This document shows, one piece after another, positions 43,327-51,858 of a stretch of 64,000 nucleotides of DNA (position 1 is its first letter; every line of letters starts with the position of its first letter). The stretch is from positions 34,390 to 98,389 of the forward strand of contig NZ_LZLY01000048.1 of NCBI RefSeq assembly GCF_001673535.1, given 5' to 3'. This DNA comes from Mycobacterium sp. 1081908.1. Its GTDB lineage: Bacteria; Actinomycetota; Actinomycetes; Mycobacteriales; Mycobacteriaceae. The position numbers and the translations under genes are program-made. Below the pieces are notes generated by a model. That model saw nothing but the letters and a program-made list of their open reading frames with translations. It did no database searches and was not told the DNA's origin.

Positions 43327-44715
43327 ATGTCGACGTATGACGAGCTGATCAACACGCTCAAATCCGTTCGGGACCGCACCGGCGATCCGAACGCGTGGCA
43401 GGCGGGCTTGGCGCCGAGTGAGGTGACGGCGGTCATCACCCCCACCACCCGGCCCGAACAGCTCGAGGCGATCGTGCGCAAGATCCGCCAACAACATTCG
43501 GACATCTTCGGCGCCGGGCCCGAATCCGACCGCGAACAGGGTGAGGCCGCCGAAGCCATGGCGGGCGCCGAAGCTGCCCTGGCACACCAGAATTCGACGA
43601 GCTCCCAGCTCGACATGCAGGTGATCACGGCGATCCTGAACGCCCACCTGAAGTCCGTCGAGGGCAGAGAGGCCTTGTCGAAGCTGCAGCGAGAGACCGA
43701 AGCCGCCGTCCTTTCCCGGTCGGATCTCGATACTCCGGCGGGCGCGCGGGATTTCCAGCGATTCCTCCTCGGGAAGCTCAAGGACATCCGGGCGGTCGTC
43801 CTGAACGCGAGTCTCGACGACACGTCGAAATCGGCGCTGATGGCCGCGTGGACTTCGCTCTACGACGCCTCCAAGAACGGCGCCGACGATCGGCCGCCCG
43901 CGGCCGCCGTCCCGGTCGCCGTGCCAGCCGACGGCACAACCCAACAGCCGGTCGACGACCCCGAGGCCGGATGGGACCCGCTGGTTGATTCGGTGTTGGG
44001 CGACGACCCCGGCCCACCCGCGGGGGACCCACCGGTGCCGGCCCCGTCCGGGGGCAGCGCGGCTCCGCCGGCGCCGGCGGCCCCGGTGCTGCCGCCCATT
44101 CCGAGCCTCGGCGCGGGAGCGCTGCCGGGCCTCGGTGGGTTGGGCGGCCTACCGTTGCCCGGCCTGGACGAGTCCGGCCGAACCGACCCCTCGCTGCGGG
44201 GTATCGGCGACGAGCGCTTGGTCGGGTCGCACGATCCGGAACCGGACGGCCACGGCGGCGACGAGGACGCGACCCACGAAGAGGACGCCTCGGCCGACCA
44301 CCCCGACCCACCGCCGGCGGGGCCGACGACGGTGACGCTGCCGGACGGTGATACCGTGACGGCCGCCAGCCCGCAGCTGGCGGCGGCGATCAAAGCCGCC
44401 GTCGGCGGGGCGGCCATCGCAGATGCCTTCCACCAGCAGGGAATTACCATCCCGCCACCCGGATCGGCGGTCACCGAGCCCGTCGACCCGCTGCAAGCGA
44501 TACCCGGCGATATCGGCATCCTCACCGATCGTCACGCGCTTGCGCTGGGTCACGAAAAGGCGCTTCTCGATGGGCAGATTCAGCGCATCGCCTCCGTGAG
44601 CGGGCCGAGCTTTCTAGGCTGGGAGCATCCACCGGCGGCGACCGCGCCCGCTGCCCCGCCGGCCGAGCCGCACACACCGACACCCACCGGGCCGGCGGCC
44701 ACGTCGACCACATGA
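43327..44715 (+). CDS. DUF4226 protein with Pro/Gly-rich C-terminus (Rv0026 type)
   Basis: The 462-residue protein starts MSTYDELINTLKSVRDRTGDP (ATG at 43327, GGAGG about 15 bases upstream). Residues about 65-175 form the DUF4226-like helical unit (LDTPAGARDFQRFLLGKLKDIRAVV), parallel to the previous gene. Residues 195-335 are a disordered Pro/Ala/Gly/Asp linker, and a second folded part (about 336-440) includes TVTLPDGDTVTAASPQLAAAIKAAVGGAAI, ending in a Pro/Thr tail. The layout of helical head plus disordered and folded tail resembles ESX-secreted Esp proteins, but similarity cannot be confirmed here. Confidence 0.8.
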   Translation: MSTYDELINTLKSVRDRTGDPNAWQAGLAPSEVTAVITPTTRPEQLEAIVRKIRQQHSDIFGAGPESDREQGEAAEAMAGAEAALAHQNSTSSQLDMQVITAILNAHLKSVEGREALSKLQRETEAAVLSRSDLDTPAGARDFQRFLLGKLKDIRAVVLNASLDDTSKSALMAAWTSLYDASKNGADDRPPAAAVPVAVPADGTTQQPVDDPEAGWDPLVDSVLGDDPGPPAGDPPVPAPSGGSAAPPAPAAPVLPPIPSLGAGALPGLGGLGGLPLPGLDESGRTDPSLRGIGDERLVGSHDPEPDGHGGDEDATHEEDASADHPDPPPAGPTTVTLPDGDTVTAASPQLAAAIKAAVGGAAIADAFHQQGITIPPPGSAVTEPVDPLQAIPGDIGILTDRHALALGHEKALLDGQIQRIASVSGPSFLGWEHPPAATAPAAPPAEPHTPTPTGPAATSTT

Positions 44716-44767
44716 GAATAGTGATCACGCCGGGATCACCCGGCGGCGCAGGAATAGGAGACAGCAG

Positions 44768-45085
44768 ATGGCCGAGCCAATCCGTGTGGTGCCCGCGCAC
44801 TTACGTGAAGCCGCTGCGCACCACCAGGAGACCTCCGACTACTTGCGCACCGTTCCGTCGTCGCACGCCGCGATCCAGGAGAGCCTGGACTCACTCGGGC
44901 CCATCTTCGGTGAACTTCGCGACGCCGGACGCGATCTGCTCGAGCTCCGACGACAGTGCTACGAGCAGCAAGCCGACGACCACGCAGACATGGCCGAAAA
45001 ATTGGTCATCTCGGCGACCGCGTGGGAACAGCACGAGCAAGACGCGGCACGAGATTTCGGCGGCCTCATCGACGGCGGTCGATGA
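44768..45085 (+). CDS. DUF2580 protein, EspC-like type VII secretion-associated (Rv0027 type)
   Basis: The 105-residue protein is a helical hairpin of WXG100-like size: IRVVPAHLREAAAHHQETSDYLRTVPSSHAAIQESLDSLGPIF. The N-terminal VVPAHLREAAAHH pattern is characteristic of DUF2580/EspC-type proteins, which are exported with ESX-1 or related systems. There is no obvious YxxxD/E signal at the end. The stop overlaps the next gene's ATG (ATGA). Confidence 0.82.
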   Translation: MAEPIRVVPAHLREAAAHHQETSDYLRTVPSSHAAIQESLDSLGPIFGELRDAGRDLLELRRQCYEQQADDHADMAEKLVISATAWEQHEQDAARDFGGLIDGGR

Positions 45086-45393
45086 CGGACGCCAATCCAG
45101 CCTTCGACACCGTCCACCCGAGCGGGCACATCCTGGTCCGTTCCTGTCGCGGCGGGTATATGCACAGCGTCGCGCTGAGTGAAGAGGCCATGGAAACCGA
45201 TGCCGAAACGCTGGCGCAGGGCATTCTGTTGACCGCCGACGTGTCCTGCCTGAAGGCGTTACTCGAGGTCCGCAACGAGATCCTTGCCGCAGGCCATACG
45301 CCGTCGATGGAGGTTCCGACCCCGCACGATCTCGACGCGGCCATCGAGAAGCTGCTGGCGCACAAACTGCGCCGCCGCGACGGCGCGCGCTAA
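45082..45393 (+). CDS. DUF2694 protein, EspH-like (Rv0028 type)
   Basis: The 103-residue protein contains the DUF2694 pattern: HILVRSCRGGYMHSVALSEEAMETDAETLAQGILLTADVSCLKALLEVR. DUF2694 proteins occur beside EspC-like proteins in ESX-associated clusters (for example EspH near ESX-1), where they may be chaperones. The ATG overlaps the stop of the DUF2580 gene, so the two products are probably made together and may pair. The C-terminus is basic. Confidence 0.8.
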   Translation: MTDANPAFDTVHPSGHILVRSCRGGYMHSVALSEEAMETDAETLAQGILLTADVSCLKALLEVRNEILAAGHTPSMEVPTPHDLDAAIEKLLAHKLRRRDGAR

Positions 45394-45415
45394 GCGGCTC
45401 GAGCCGATCGACGGC

Positions 45416-45559
45416 CTAAATCAGCCACGTCTTCGCGGCATCGGGATCGGGTGCGATGTCGGTCGGCGGCTCTATCGGGTTGGGGCCGAACAACTCTCGG
45501 GCGCGGGCCAGGAGGGCACGCACCTCGTCGAGTTGCTGCTGCAGCGCAGAATCAGCCAT
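45416..45559 (-). CDS. Small conserved-looking protein (47 aa), antisense-oriented in the cluster
   Basis: The 47-residue frame starts with ATG at 45559 (MADSALQQQLDEVRALLARA) and ends TAG at 45416, with DIAPDPDAAKTWLI at the C-terminus. It has an amphipathic helical first half with Leu/Ala heptads, then a Pro-rich acidic tail. It fills the gap between the DUF2694 gene and the DUF5631 gene on the other strand, leaving only short gaps. No strong ribosome site is visible, so translation is not certain, but the protein looks well formed. Confidence 0.5.
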   Translation of the reverse strand: MADSALQQQLDEVRALLARARELFGPNPIEPPTDIAPDPDAAKTWLI

Positions 45560-45641
45560 GTCCCCACGCTACCTAGGCCATCGCAGCTGCACAATTCACT
45601 TGCTGAATGGACGCACCCCTGGATCCCGGTAGGCTTAGCCA

Positions 45642-46988
45642 GTGGCGATCTTCGGTCGGATGACGGCGCGCCAGCGCCTCCGGAGAGCTACCCGGGAATC
45701 GTTGACGATTCCCGCCTTCAGCTCTCCTGTGGATTGCACCCCCTGGGTGACAGGCGGGCTTTGGCCTGCCGAGCTTTCCACGGTGACCGACGAAACCGCC
45801 ACTCTCGCAGAGTATCTGAAGGACGACCTGCAGCGGATCACCCGAAGCGCCAACGACGAGTTGCGGACCATAAAGCTGGCGGGAATGCCCGATTTCACCC
45901 GTCAGGCCGAGGAAGCCAGAGTCATCGACGCAGCGCGGGCGCGCGCCGCGCGACGAGTCGAGTCGACGATTCGGCAATTGCATGCGGTGCGGGCGGCGCC
46001 CGTCGAACGCGAACGCCCGCCGGATGCCGAGAGCCCCTACGGCGCCGATCTGGAGAAGACGCAGATCATCCCCGTCGTCGCGGACGTGGAGGCCCCGGAC
46101 GTGGCGGCCCCGGAAGTGGACGCCGAGGTGGCCGCCGATCTGGACGATCTGGAGAAGACGCAGATCATCCCGGTCGTCGCGGACGTGGAGGCCCCGGGCG
46201 TGGCGGCCCCGGCAGCGGGCGCCGAGGTGGCCGCCGAAGACGACGAACCCGAAACCGCCGAGGGGCGGCATCGAGCCTTCGCCGATGACGACGCCGACGC
46301 AGCCCCCGCGCCACCGCCCGAACCCACCGAGCCCCGGGAAGTTCCGGCGGCGCCGGTCACGGCGGCCGCACGCGAATCCGACGACGAGCGGTTGCGTCGG
46401 CTGCTCGCGTTCGTCGTCCATCAAGAGCCGCGCCTGAATTGGGCGATCGGTGATCGTCCCGACGGCACCACCGTGTTGGTCACCGATTTTGCCCACGGCT
46501 GGATACCGCCGGACATCGCGATTCCGGAGGGCGTGCGGCTGCTGGAACCGGAGCGACGCACCGGCAAGGTTGCCGCCCTGCTGGGCGAAACCCGGCAGGC
46601 CGTCACCTACGCCCCCGGGGATTCGTTGGGTCGGCTGGATGACTTCGCCGAGACCACGGCATCGGTGCAGCCGCGCGAGCTGCCCACGGTCGACGATCTC
46701 GGATGGGAGCTGAGCCAGGCCACGCATTGGCGGGACGGTCTGCCGCGAATGGTGCACACGGTGGCCAGGGCCGCCGCCGCCGGAACCGGGGTCGTGGAGG
46801 AAGAGATCGACTTGCTGCGAGTGCATCTCGACACCGCGCGTTATCAGCTGTTGATTCAGTACCCGGACGTCGATCCCGCGCTCTTCCTCAACTGCTTGTT
46901 GCTGGCCGCCACCGAGGCCGCCGTGACCGGAGACCCGGTGGCGGCGAACTATCACGTCGCGTGGTTTCAGAAACTCAGCGCGCCGTAA
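45642..46988 (+). CDS. DUF5631/DUF5632 protein (Rv0029 type)
   Basis: The 448-residue protein begins MAIFGRMTARQRLRRATRESLTIPAF and soon has SPVDCTPWVTGGLWPAEL, the DUF5631-type N-terminal segment seen in several mycobacterial proteins (Rv0029, Rv2082). The middle (about 120-255) is acidic and repetitive, with a tandem 33-residue duplication beginning DLEKTQIIPVVADVEAP. The C-terminal 200 residues form a folded domain (WAIGDRPDGTTVLVTDFAHGWIPPDI). Start GTG at 45642. Role unknown; its neighbours suggest a type-VII-linked function. Confidence 0.82.
   Translation: MAIFGRMTARQRLRRATRESLTIPAFSSPVDCTPWVTGGLWPAELSTVTDETATLAEYLKDDLQRITRSANDELRTIKLAGMPDFTRQAEEARVIDAARARAARRVESTIRQLHAVRAAPVERERPPDAESPYGADLEKTQIIPVVADVEAPDVAAPEVDAEVAADLDDLEKTQIIPVVADVEAPGVAAPAAGAEVAAEDDEPETAEGRHRAFADDDADAAPAPPPEPTEPREVPAAPVTAAARESDDERLRRLLAFVVHQEPRLNWAIGDRPDGTTVLVTDFAHGWIPPDIAIPEGVRLLEPERRTGKVAALLGETRQAVTYAPGDSLGRLDDFAETTASVQPRELPTVDDLGWELSQATHWRDGLPRMVHTVARAAAAGTGVVEEEIDLLRVHLDTARYQLLIQYPDVDPALFLNCLLLAATEAAVTGDPVAANYHVAWFQKLSAP
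46047..46244 (+). repeat. Tandem 99-bp duplication inside the DUF5631 gene
   Basis: GATCTGGAGAAGACGCAGATC begins at 46047 and again at 46146; the unit length is 99 bases (33 codons), keeping the frame. The two copies share nearly all bases at the start and diverge toward the end, so the duplication is recent but not brand new. Confidence 0.85.
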
Positions 46989-46992
46989 CGGC

Positions 46993-47766
46993 TCACCGGC
47001 CCGGGCCGGGAGGGCCGGCGAAGGCCTGCGCGATCCCCAGCCACCGCTGCGCGTCGGGGCCGTGCGCCGTGATGTCGAGAGCCGCCAACGCCCGTCGCTG
47101 GGTCACCAGGAAGCAGAAGTCCTCGGCGGAGCCCGTGACCCGCTGGGCGGCGTCGGGCGGACCCCAGGACCAGGTGTCGCCGGCGGGACCGCGCAGCTCG
47201 ACGAGGAACGGTTCCGTGGGCGGCGCCAGGTTGTTGATGGCAAACGCGTAATCGCGGGTGCGCACCCCGATGTGTGCGATCGACCGCAGGCGCCCGGTGG
47301 CGGTCCGTTTGACGCCCAGCGCGTCGGCCACGTCGAGTCCGTGCGCCCACGTCTCCATCAACCGGGCCGTCGCCATCGACGCCGCGCTCATCGGTGGCCC
47401 GAACCACGGCAGCTTGCGACCGTCGGGCACCGTCAGCAGGGTGTCGTGCAGCCGTGCGCGGGTCGCCCGCCACTCGGTGAGCAGCTCGGCCGGTGCCACG
47501 GCGGCGACTTCCTCGGCCCCCGCGTCGACGAACCCGGTGGGATCGGCCGAAGCGGCCTCGAGTACGGCGGCGAAGCCCGCCTCGTCGGTGGCCGCGGTGA
47601 GTGCGACCCGGTCGGTCCACAGCAGGTGCCCGATCTGGTGGGCGATGGTCCAGCCCGGCGCGGGCGTCGGATCCGTCCAGCGGTCCGCCGCCAGGGGCGC
47701 CACCAACGCGTCGAGGTCGTCGCTCTCGGCACGCAGGTCGGCCACCATCGGCTCGGCAGCGGTCAC
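46993..47766 (-). CDS. TIGR03084 family metal-binding protein (Rv0036c type)
   Basis: The 257-residue protein matches the DinB-like, maleylpyruvate-isomerase-like fold: [19 protein letters not shown], then [18 protein letters not shown] with the first His ligand and [15 protein letters not shown] with the second. Members bind a metal and are thought to be mycothiol-dependent enzymes. M. tuberculosis Rv0036c has the same length. It meets the convergent DUF5631 gene with a 4-base gap. Confidence 0.9.
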   Translation of the reverse strand: MTAAEPMVADLRAESDDLDALVAPLAADRWTDPTPAPGWTIAHQIGHLLWTDRVALTAATDEAGFAAVLEAASADPTGFVDAGAEEVAAVAPAELLTEWRATRARLHDTLLTVPDGRKLPWFGPPMSAASMATARLMETWAHGLDVADALGVKRTATGRLRSIAHIGVRTRDYAFAINNLAPPTEPFLVELRGPAGDTWSWGPPDAAQRVTGSAEDFCFLVTQRRALAALDITAHGPDAQRWLGIAQAFAGPPGPGR

Positions 47767-47775
47767 GTACGTACC

Positions 47776-49083
47776 TTAGCGATTGTCCGCCGGCTGGCCG
47801 CGACGGCCGATGACGGCGTGCATGGCGAGCCCGATCAGGTAGAGCACCGAGCCGAAGAGCACGAACCCCGGCGCGCGCCCGTCGTCGGGAATCAGCGTCG
47901 CGGACACCGTGATCGAGACGATGAACGCCACCCAGAACAGCGCGTCCTGCACCGCGAACACGTGTCCGCGCAGCGCGTCGTCGACGTCCATCTGCATCGC
48001 GGAATCGGCGCAGAGCTTGACCATCTGACCGGCCAGGCCGAGGAAAAATCCACACGCCACCATCACCGGAAGCCGCAGCCCCGCGCCCGGGATCTGGATC
48101 AGCGCCGCCGCCACCAGCGCGCCGTTTGCCGTCGCGTAGCGGCCCCAGCGGCGCACCACCGACGGCGTCAACACGTTGGCCAGGAACGCCCCCAGGCCCG
48201 CCGCGGCGAAGAACAGCAACGCGACGCCCAGGCCCCCGGTCGCCGGACGAGGACCGGGCAAATGGTGGACCAGCACCAGCATCACCAGCGAATTGATGCC
48301 CACCACCATGCGATGGGCGGCCAGGCCGGACAGGGTCGCCGCGACCGTGGGGCGCTGCACGACCGTCCGCGCGCCGTGCAGCCAGCCGGTGATCACCGCA
48401 TAGACGGCCGATCCGTGGATCGCGCGTTCGGTGTCGTCGGGACCCAGGACCCGGGCGCCGAACCGCAACGTCAGGAGCAACGCGATCGAAACCGGGATCG
48501 CGGTGATGAAGATGATCGCCGAGGCGCCTTTGTCGCCGGCGCCGACGAAAAAGCGCGGCACCAGCATGAAGTTGGCGCCGAGGAAGGCCGCGAAAGCGCC
48601 AGACGCGGTGGCCACCGAGTTCATGGTGACCACCTGCTCCCGCGGCACCACGTGGGGCAGGGACGCCGACAGCCCGGACGCGACGAACCGGGCCAGGCCG
48701 TTGGCGACCAGCGCGCCGATCAGCAGCGGGATGTCGCCGGCGCGCAGCGCCAGGATGGTGCCGATGCAGGCGATGAGGACCAGCCGGCCCGCGGTGGCAC
48801 CGACCAGCACCAGCCGCCGATCCCAGCGGTCCATCAGCGCGCCGGCAAACGGCCCCAGCAGGGAGTAGGGCAAGAACAGCACCGTGAACGCGCGCGCGAT
48901 GGCCATCGGGTCGGCGGCACGATCCGGGTTGAATAGCAGCGCCCCCGCCAGCCCAGCCTGGAACAGACCATCGCCGAACTGACTCGCCACGCGCACCTGG
49001 AGCAGCCGCCAGAAGTTCGGCAAACCGCGCACCGACCGCCATAGGTCGGCGGGTGCGCGTGACTGCATCCGGGATTGAATCAC
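47776..49083 (-). CDS. Major facilitator superfamily transporter (Rv0037c type)
   Basis: The 435-residue protein has about 12 membrane segments and the MFS loop signature [22 protein letters not shown] after segment 2. It has the general shape of an exporter of small molecules; the substrate is unknown. I chose GTG at 49083, but ATG at 49068 is equally possible; the frame is open to 49224, which would overlap the yqgE start region. It ends nine bases before the start of the TIGR03084 gene, so the two are probably cotranscribed. Confidence 0.88.
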   Translation of the reverse strand: MIQSRMQSRAPADLWRSVRGLPNFWRLLQVRVASQFGDGLFQAGLAGALLFNPDRAADPMAIARAFTVLFLPYSLLGPFAGALMDRWDRRLVLVGATAGRLVLIACIGTILALRAGDIPLLIGALVANGLARFVASGLSASLPHVVPREQVVTMNSVATASGAFAAFLGANFMLVPRFFVGAGDKGASAIIFITAIPVSIALLLTLRFGARVLGPDDTERAIHGSAVYAVITGWLHGARTVVQRPTVAATLSGLAAHRMVVGINSLVMLVLVHHLPGPRPATGGLGVALLFFAAAGLGAFLANVLTPSVVRRWGRYATANGALVAAALIQIPGAGLRLPVMVACGFFLGLAGQMVKLCADSAMQMDVDDALRGHVFAVQDALFWVAFIVSITVSATLIPDDGRAPGFVLFGSVLYLIGLAMHAVIGRRGQPADNR

Positions 49084-49190
49084 AGAACCGACTTCCGCGG
49101 TTGGGGTTGGGCGCCATGCCAACAGTACAAATATGTATCGGCCGCGCTCGATTGCACCGGCCGGCGTTACGAAGGTGCGATGATGGTCTG

Positions 49191-49793
49191 ATGCCGCCCG
49201 AAGATCCGGAGGACTACATAGCACCCGCAGCGCAGCGGGTGCGCGCAGGCACGTTGCTGCTTGCCAACACCGATCTTCTCGAGCCGACTTTTCGGCGCAG
49301 CGTCATCTACATCGTCGAGCACAACGACGGCGGCACACTGGGTGTCGTGCTCAACCGCTCCAGCGAGACCGCGGTGTACAACGTGCTGCCGCAGTGGGCC
49401 AAGCTGTCGGCAAAACCCAAGACCATGTTCATCGGTGGGCCGGTCAAGCGTGACGCGGCCCTTTGTCTGGCGGCGCTGCGGATCGGCGCCGACCCGCAGG
49501 GCGTGCCGGGCCTGCGGCATGTGGACGGACGGATCGTGATGGTCGATTTGGACGCCGAGCCGGAGCTGATCGCCCCGCTGCTCGAGGGGGTGCGGATCTT
49601 CGCCGGATACTCCGGCTGGACCATCGGTCAGCTGGAGGGCGAGATCGAGCGTGACGACTGGATTGTGTTGTCCGCGTTGCCATCTGACGTTCTGGCGGGG
49701 CCGAGGGCCGATCTGTGGGGTCAGGTGCTGCGCCGGCAACCGCTGCCGCTGTCGCTGCTCGCCACCCACCCGATCGACGTCAGCAGAAACTAG
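49191..49793 (+). CDS. YqgE/AlgH family protein (Rv0038 type)
   Basis: The 200-residue protein contains the UPF0301 pattern: [39 protein letters not shown] and [14 protein letters not shown], ending [21 protein letters not shown]. YqgE/AlgH proteins are conserved but poorly understood. ATG at 49191 is chosen since the product then matches the known length. It is convergent with a symporter remnant, sharing four bases. Confidence 0.9.
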   Translation: MPPEDPEDYIAPAAQRVRAGTLLLANTDLLEPTFRRSVIYIVEHNDGGTLGVVLNRSSETAVYNVLPQWAKLSAKPKTMFIGGPVKRDAALCLAALRIGADPQGVPGLRHVDGRIVMVDLDAEPELIAPLLEGVRIFAGYSGWTIGQLEGEIERDDWIVLSALPSDVLAGPRADLWGQVLRRQPLPLSLLATHPIDVSRN

Positions 49794-50194
49794 GGCCCCT
49801 CCCCCGCCGGAGCCGCCGCTTCGGCGTCCCGCGCGAGCCTGCTGGCGATCACCGCGCAGACCACCAGCTGGATCTGGTGAAAGATCATCAACGGCGACAT
49901 CGTCAATCCGACTGTGGCGGCGGGGAAAAGCACCAGCGCCATCGGAAGCCCGGACGCCAGGCTCTTTTTCGAACCACAGAACAGCAGGACGATCGCGTCG
50001 CCGCGGTCGAGCCGTGCCAGCCGGCCCGTCGCCGTGGTGACGCCGAGCACCACCGCCAGCAGCACGGCGGTGACGACGGCGGACACGGCGTCGGCGGCCT
50101 CGCCGTGCGCGGGGACGAGCGCGGCCAACGCAACGGTCGCCGCCAGCGCCAGCAGGAACGAATCGATCGGCAGCGCCGACAGCCGTTTCAACAC
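49790..50194 (-). pseudogene. Bile-acid:sodium symporter-like gene with large internal deletion
   Basis: The C-terminal 85 residues are typical of the SBF-like symporter family (PF13593 type): IVLLFCGSKKSLASGLPMALVLFPAATVGL and MIFHQIQLVVCAVIASRLAR. The N-terminal 35 residues (SALPIDSFLLALAATVALAALVP) match the family's N-terminus. About 180-200 central residues, expected between them in a normal 310-330-residue protein, are missing, with the frame intact across the junction (near DAVSAVVTAV). The transporter is therefore almost certainly inactive. The start would be GTG at 50194. Confidence 0.7.
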
Positions 50195-50215
50195 GGCGGC
50201 GCGGCGATAAGGGTG

Positions 50216-50557
50216 TCAGTGGCAGGACTGCGTGCAGACGGCGCAGCTGCCGGCGCAGCCGGGGGCCGCGGCTTCGCTGCGGAGCGCGAAGCGCGCGCTC
50301 TGCCACGACCCGGTGGCGAGCGTCCCCAGGGCACCGGCGACGCAGATGATCAAGACCACCAAGGCGGTGTCGGGAGCTGTGGCCAGGGCCACCACGCCGA
50401 CCGCGGCGAACATCACGGCGGCCGCCAACTGCGGCGGAGCCATGGCGCGCAACGCCAGCTGAGTGCCGTTGGCGGTCTGGTTGTGGGAGAGCGACCAGGT
50501 CCCGAACCCCGCAGAGGCCACCGCCGCACACAAGCACACCACGCCCGCGATCAACAT
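50216..50557 (-). CDS. Small membrane protein (Rv0039c type)
   Basis: The 113-residue protein has three hydrophobic segments (MLIAGVVCLCAAVASAGFGTW, LAAAVMFAAVGVVALAT, ALVVLIICVAGALGTLA) and a Cys-rich C-terminus (GCAGSCAVCTQSC) that could bind a metal or form disulfides. It corresponds to Rv0039c. Function is not known. ATG at 50557. It lies 21 bases upstream of the symporter remnant on the same strand. Confidence 0.8.
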   Translation of the reverse strand: MLIAGVVCLCAAVASAGFGTWSLSHNQTANGTQLALRAMAPPQLAAAVMFAAVGVVALATAPDTALVVLIICVAGALGTLATGSWQSARFALRSEAAAPGCAGSCAVCTQSCH

Positions 50558-50624
50558 GGCCTCACAATACGAGCCGGGCGGCGCGCCCGCGCGCCGGGCT
50601 CAGCGGCCTTCGTTTCGCGGCTGG

Positions 50625-51674
50625 TTAACGCCCTTGCAGGAACGCGAAGTTCGGCAGCGGCGGCAAACCCGGCACCATGGTCAACAAGTTGGGGGTGGGC
50701 CGGGGCGCGGCCACCTGGTTGGGCGGGACGGGCTGCGAGGGAAGCCCGACCGGCGCCGCTCCGGCCGGCTGGGGGGGAAGCCCGGCCGGGGCCGCACCGG
50801 CTGCTTGAGCGGGAATGCCGACAGGGGCCGCGGCGGTCCCCGGTCCGGGTACGGGTGCAGTGGTCCCGGGCACGGTCACCCGGAAGCCGTTGATGATCGC
50901 GTCGGTCGCCGGCGCATCCGCGACGGCCACCGCACGGTCGGTGGTCACCGACAGCGACACCAGGTACTTGTCATGTCCAGACGTCGCGATGACGTGGCGG
51001 CGCGACGTGTTGAGCAGCATGTCGCCGTCGCGGTAGGTGCCCTCGATGATCGACGACGGGAAGCCGCCGAAGTCGGCCATGGAGGCGTTCGTGGTCTGCC
51101 ACAGGGGCAGTTGCTGACTGTCGACGAAGCCGTGGGTGATGGCCTCCTTCGGGTCGAAGCTGCCGACCAGGTGGTACACCACCACCTGCGCGTTCGAGGT
51201 GTAGATGCTCGCCCCGCGCCGGTCGGCGATCACCGCGAAGGCGTCGGGCACATTGGGATCGGGCACCTGTGTCCAGCGGGTGGGCAGCGGCAGCGTGATG
51301 TCGAGAGCTTTGAATCCCTGGGGCTTTTGCGCCTCGAGCTTGACGCCCTTGGACTGCAGGTAGTCACGCAGCGTGCCCGAGACGCCAGGCGCGACCGCCG
51401 CGGGCGCCGGCGACAGCGGAGCGACGACCGGGGTCGGCGCCACCGGGTTTGCCGCCGGGGGAGCGGCGAGCAACCGATTGCCGGGGATCTGTCCGGGCGC
51501 GACCGTGACGTTCTGCGGCGCCGGTGCGGCGACTGCTGGGGCGGGCGGCGGTGCGGGGAGCGCGGGCACTGCGGGATCAGCCCAAGCGGTGGCGCCCGCG
51601 AACGCCGTGACGCCGATCGCCCCGGCGGCCAGACCCCCTGCGAATACCCGCAATGTACGGGCGATGTGAATCAT
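50625..51674 (-). CDS. mtc28: Proline-rich secreted antigen Mtc28/APA-like (Rv0040c type)
   Basis: The 349-residue protein has a signal peptide ([20 protein letters not shown] to the ATAWADP cleavage area near residue 32). Then come an Ala/Pro-rich region (about 33-95), a globular domain (about 96-265, with [22 protein letters not shown], a LpqN/LpqT-type fold) and a Pro/Ala-rich tail. In M. tuberculosis, the Rv0040c product is a secreted, immunogenic 28-kDa antigen. This one is about 39 residues longer, in the low-complexity parts. ATG at 51674. Confidence 0.9.
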   Translation of the reverse strand: MIHIARTLRVFAGGLAAGAIGVTAFAGATAWADPAVPALPAPPPAPAVAAPAPQNVTVAPGQIPGNRLLAAPPAANPVAPTPVVAPLSPAPAAVAPGVSGTLRDYLQSKGVKLEAQKPQGFKALDITLPLPTRWTQVPDPNVPDAFAVIADRRGASIYTSNAQVVVYHLVGSFDPKEAITHGFVDSQQLPLWQTTNASMADFGGFPSSIIEGTYRDGDMLLNTSRRHVIATSGHDKYLVSLSVTTDRAVAVADAPATDAIINGFRVTVPGTTAPVPGPGTAAAPVGIPAQAAGAAPAGLPPQPAGAAPVGLPSQPVPPNQVAAPRPTPNLLTMVPGLPPLPNFAFLQGR

Positions 51675-51858
51675 CTGCGTCGATCCTTCCCATGGCCCGG
51701 GTCCCAGCACCCGTCGTAGAGGCTGACTGTAACCAGGGGGCAAACGCGCTGGATAGCGTCGAAATCGACCTGGGATGAAGCTCTGATCGGCGCGCAACGT
51801 AACCGAGACCAACCCGTGGCCCGCCGGGCCGGCTGGGGTTCCCTTATACCCTGTTCAG

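Noticed and set aside
45284..46288. 334-codon frame over the start of the DUF5631 gene
   Set aside because: It is another frame of the same region with Arg-rich low-complexity product; the frame from 45642 has recognisable family motifs.
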